The position numbers and the translations under genes were made by a program. The notes under the pieces are model-generated. The model was given only the letters and a program-made list of their open reading frames with translations, ran no database searches and was not told the origin of the DNA. A stretch of 22,464 bases of DNA, from positions 1-22,464 of the IMG/VR virus record IMGVR_UViG_3300009448_000018. One strand, 5' to 3'. This document shows, piece by piece, positions 20,710 through 22,464 of the stretch. The DNA comes from a virus. Position 1 is the first letter of the stretch, and each line of letters opens with the position of its first letter.

Positions 20710-22464
20710 TGGCGACGCGCAAAGAACTCGAAGATATGATGATCCGCGCCCATGAGGCCGGGGACACCCAAGCTGCTAAGCTTTTTGCTGACGATATCGC
20801 TAAGATGGACGTTGCGCCGCCTCGCGACGTCAAGGCTGAATACGATGCTCAGGGTCCGCTCGGCCAGATCGGCACGGCGGCGGGCGACGTTGCACGACTC
20901 GCGGGTTCCGGTGCGGGGTTCGGGTATGCTGAGAAGGCTCTGGCGGGCATCAAGTCGACGCTCGGTGGCGAAGATTACGACAAGGCTCTCGCGGCCGAGC
21001 GTCAGGCTACCCAAGACGCAAGGGATCGTTCGGGTTCCGCCGGCGTTGCAGCGTCGGTGCTTGGTCCCGTAGGTATCGGGGGCGCTCTGTCGAAACTGGG
21101 CCTTTCGATGTACAACGGGGCTTCGTCGCTCCCGTTCATGAACAGGCTGCTTGGTGCGACTGCCGGTGGCGCTGTTGAGGGGATGGGGTACGGCGCTGTT
21201 GAAGCGGCGGGCAATGACCGCGATATCGCGGACGGCGCTGAAATGGGGGCACTGTTTGGCGGCGGGGGCGGCGCTCTTTCGGAGGTCGGTTCTACCCTCG
21301 CCAACATGGTGGGCAACCGGGGGCAGGGGTACGCGCCGAAAGCGCCGACAGCTGATGAACTACGGGCGGAATCGGCTCGGCTGCGTAAAGAAATGGCCGA
21401 CCAAGACGTGTGGATCAATCAAGACGCGGTCGCTGATCTCAACAACACCCTACGTAATCAAGTGGGCGAAGGTGCTCAACAGGGCGCACGCCGAGGCCGT
21501 CATCCGGCTGCAATGACGGAGCTGGACCGCCTTGGCGAGTATTCCCCCAGCCTACAGGCACCGAAGTCCAGTGCGGTGCGGACCTTTAGCACCACTGACG
21601 GGAAGACCGCCGGGACAACGGTCCGTAACGGCAATCCACCCAACACGAACGTGCTTGACTTCAATCGATCCAGCGACATCGAGAAGACTTCCACCCGCAT
21701 CAACACTGCGCCGGACCGGGGAATGGGTCTCTACGATCTGGATCAGCACCGTCAGACGGTGCGCAAGAACGTGGCTCGTCATGCCGACGCGTCTGAAGGC
21801 GAAATGGGTCGGCGCACCATCGAACAACTCGATCGTTTCGCTGACAAGCTCGACGATACGATGGCCACAGCCAGTCAAGGTACTGTCCCTGAGGCCACGG
21901 CCCGTCTCAAAGAGGCTCGCGGCCTCGATCACCGTCGTCTTAAACTGGACGAAATCTCACAAGAGGTCCAAGCGGCGGGGCGAAACGCCGAGGCGTCGGG
22001 CAATGCGTCTAACGGCGTCGAGCTGCGCAACCGGATCACTGGCATTCTCAATAACCCGCGCAAGGCCGAAGGCTACACGCCGAAAGAACTGGAACTGATG
22101 GAGGCCATCGTGTCTGGCTCGACATCGGCCGACGTGTGGCGCAAGCTCAGCCAGTATTCACGCGGCATGACCGGTGGAGCTATCGGCGCAGCAGTCGGTG
22201 GGGGCCTTGGTGGCATGATGGGCGGGGTTGGCGCTGGAATGGGCGGCGGCGCTGCTGGCGTTGGTGCCGCCCGTCTTTTCGGCGATTTCGCAGCCGGGAA
22301 GGCAGCAAAAGAAACTGGCCGTCAAGCCACCGAGCTAATGGACACGATTGCTCGCGGATCGCCAGCAGCGTCCCGCCAAACGACCAACCTTGTAGCAGCA
22401 GACGAGAAAGAAGCTCTCGCCCGCGTCCTGATGCTTCTTGGGCTTGAAGATCAAAATCCCCAGA
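20709..22464 (+). CDS. Large internal/ejection protein, partial at the window edge (at least 585 aa)
   Basis: The frame stays open from ATG 20709 to the end of the window, so the gene is truncated by the edge. The N-terminus is helical and charged (KELEDMMIRAHEAGDTQAAKLF). Two Gly/Ala-rich stretches suggest membrane-inserting or pore-forming parts: about residues 111-195 (GVAASVLGPVGIGGAL, GATAGGAVEGMGYGAVEAAG, GALFGGGGGAL) and about 487-525 (GGAIGAAVGGGLGGMMGGVG). Between them lie long helical, Ala/Asp-rich segments. This pattern fits ejection proteins that form a channel for DNA through the host envelope. Codon use and the one-base overlap match the preceding operon. Confidence 0.82.
   Translation, partial: MATRKELEDMMIRAHEAGDTQAAKLFADDIAKMDVAPPRDVKAEYDAQGPLGQIGTAAGDVARLAGSGAGFGYAEKALAGIKSTLGGEDYDKALAAERQATQDARDRSGSAGVAASVLGPVGIGGALSKLGLSMYNGASSLPFMNRLLGATAGGAVEGMGYGAVEAAGNDRDIADGAEMGALFGGGGGALSEVGSTLANMVGNRGQGYAPKAPTADELRAESARLRKEMADQDVWINQDAVADLNNTLRNQVGEGAQQGARRGRHPAAMTELDRLGEYSPSLQAPKSSAVRTFSTTDGKTAGTTVRNGNPPNTNVLDFNRSSDIEKTSTRINTAPDRGMGLYDLDQHRQTVRKNVARHADASEGEMGRRTIEQLDRFADKLDDTMATASQGTVPEATARLKEARGLDHRRLKLDEISQEVQAAGRNAEASGNASNGVELRNRITGILNNPRKAEGYTPKELELMEAIVSGSTSADVWRKLSQYSRGMTGGAIGAAVGGGLGGMMGGVGAGMGGGAAGVGAARLFGDFAAGKAAKETGRQATELMDTIARGSPAASRQTTNLVAADEKEALARVLMLLGLEDQNPQ

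Overview
The window is one arm of a tailed double-stranded DNA phage or prophage with a short-tail (podovirus-like) virion plan. The evidence is an ordered rightward late block: terminase, portal, scaffold, SU10-type major capsid protein, lysis genes, adaptor, tail parts, nozzle-like protein, and internal or ejection proteins. GC content is high and C/G-ending codons dominate. Together with the resemblance of several products to phages of alphaproteobacteria, this suggests an alphaproteobacterial host, but that is an inference. No integrase, tRNA, rRNA, IS element or CRISPR array was seen.

Layout. (1) Positions 1-1682 form a GC-rich, repeat-rich left region that is poor in T on the minus strand. 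It holds one convincing gene, a leftward alanine-rich ORF (1071-745) with a near-consensus promoter. It also holds an 18-bp tandem repeat, a 28-bp tandem repeat, four copies of a TTCGAYRCSGC motif and 3.3 copies of a 45-bp repeat. (2) Positions 1683-3343 hold a rightward accessory block: a stand-alone RyR-domain protein, an unknown protein, an N4 gp49/Sf6 gp66-like protein and a charged unknown protein. (3) Positions 3421-6046 hold the packaging genes, interrupted by two HNH-type endonuclease genes flanking the terminase small subunit. (4) Positions 6046-10888 encode portal, an 85-aa protein, scaffold, capsid and a putative decoration protein. (5) Positions 10937-12339 hold a lysis cassette: endolysin, holin-like protein and a membrane/coiled-coil protein. 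(6) Positions 12368-17427 encode connector, tail and nozzle proteins. (7) Positions 17431-22464 encode internal virion and ejection proteins, including a virion transglycosylase; the last gene runs off the right edge.

Expression logic. Six promoters share one design: TTGACA or TTGACT, an exact 17-bp spacer, and a TGN extended -10. They lie before the leftward gene, the RyR gene, the charged gene, the first HNH gene, the scaffold/capsid pair (inside the preceding gene) and the connector block. Most late genes overlap by 1 to 14 bases (ATGA or TAATG junctions), implying translational coupling. Strong hairpins without U-tracts follow the leftward gene, the capsid gene and the decoration gene.

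Most novel-looking points: the shared promoter architecture, including one promoter whose -10 box sits in the loop of a 12-bp inverted repeat; the leftward Ala-rich gene beside the 45-bp repeats; the RyR protein; the codon-usage switch inside terL next to the inserted HNH gene; and an S74-like self-cleaving chaperone domain on an internal or neck protein.
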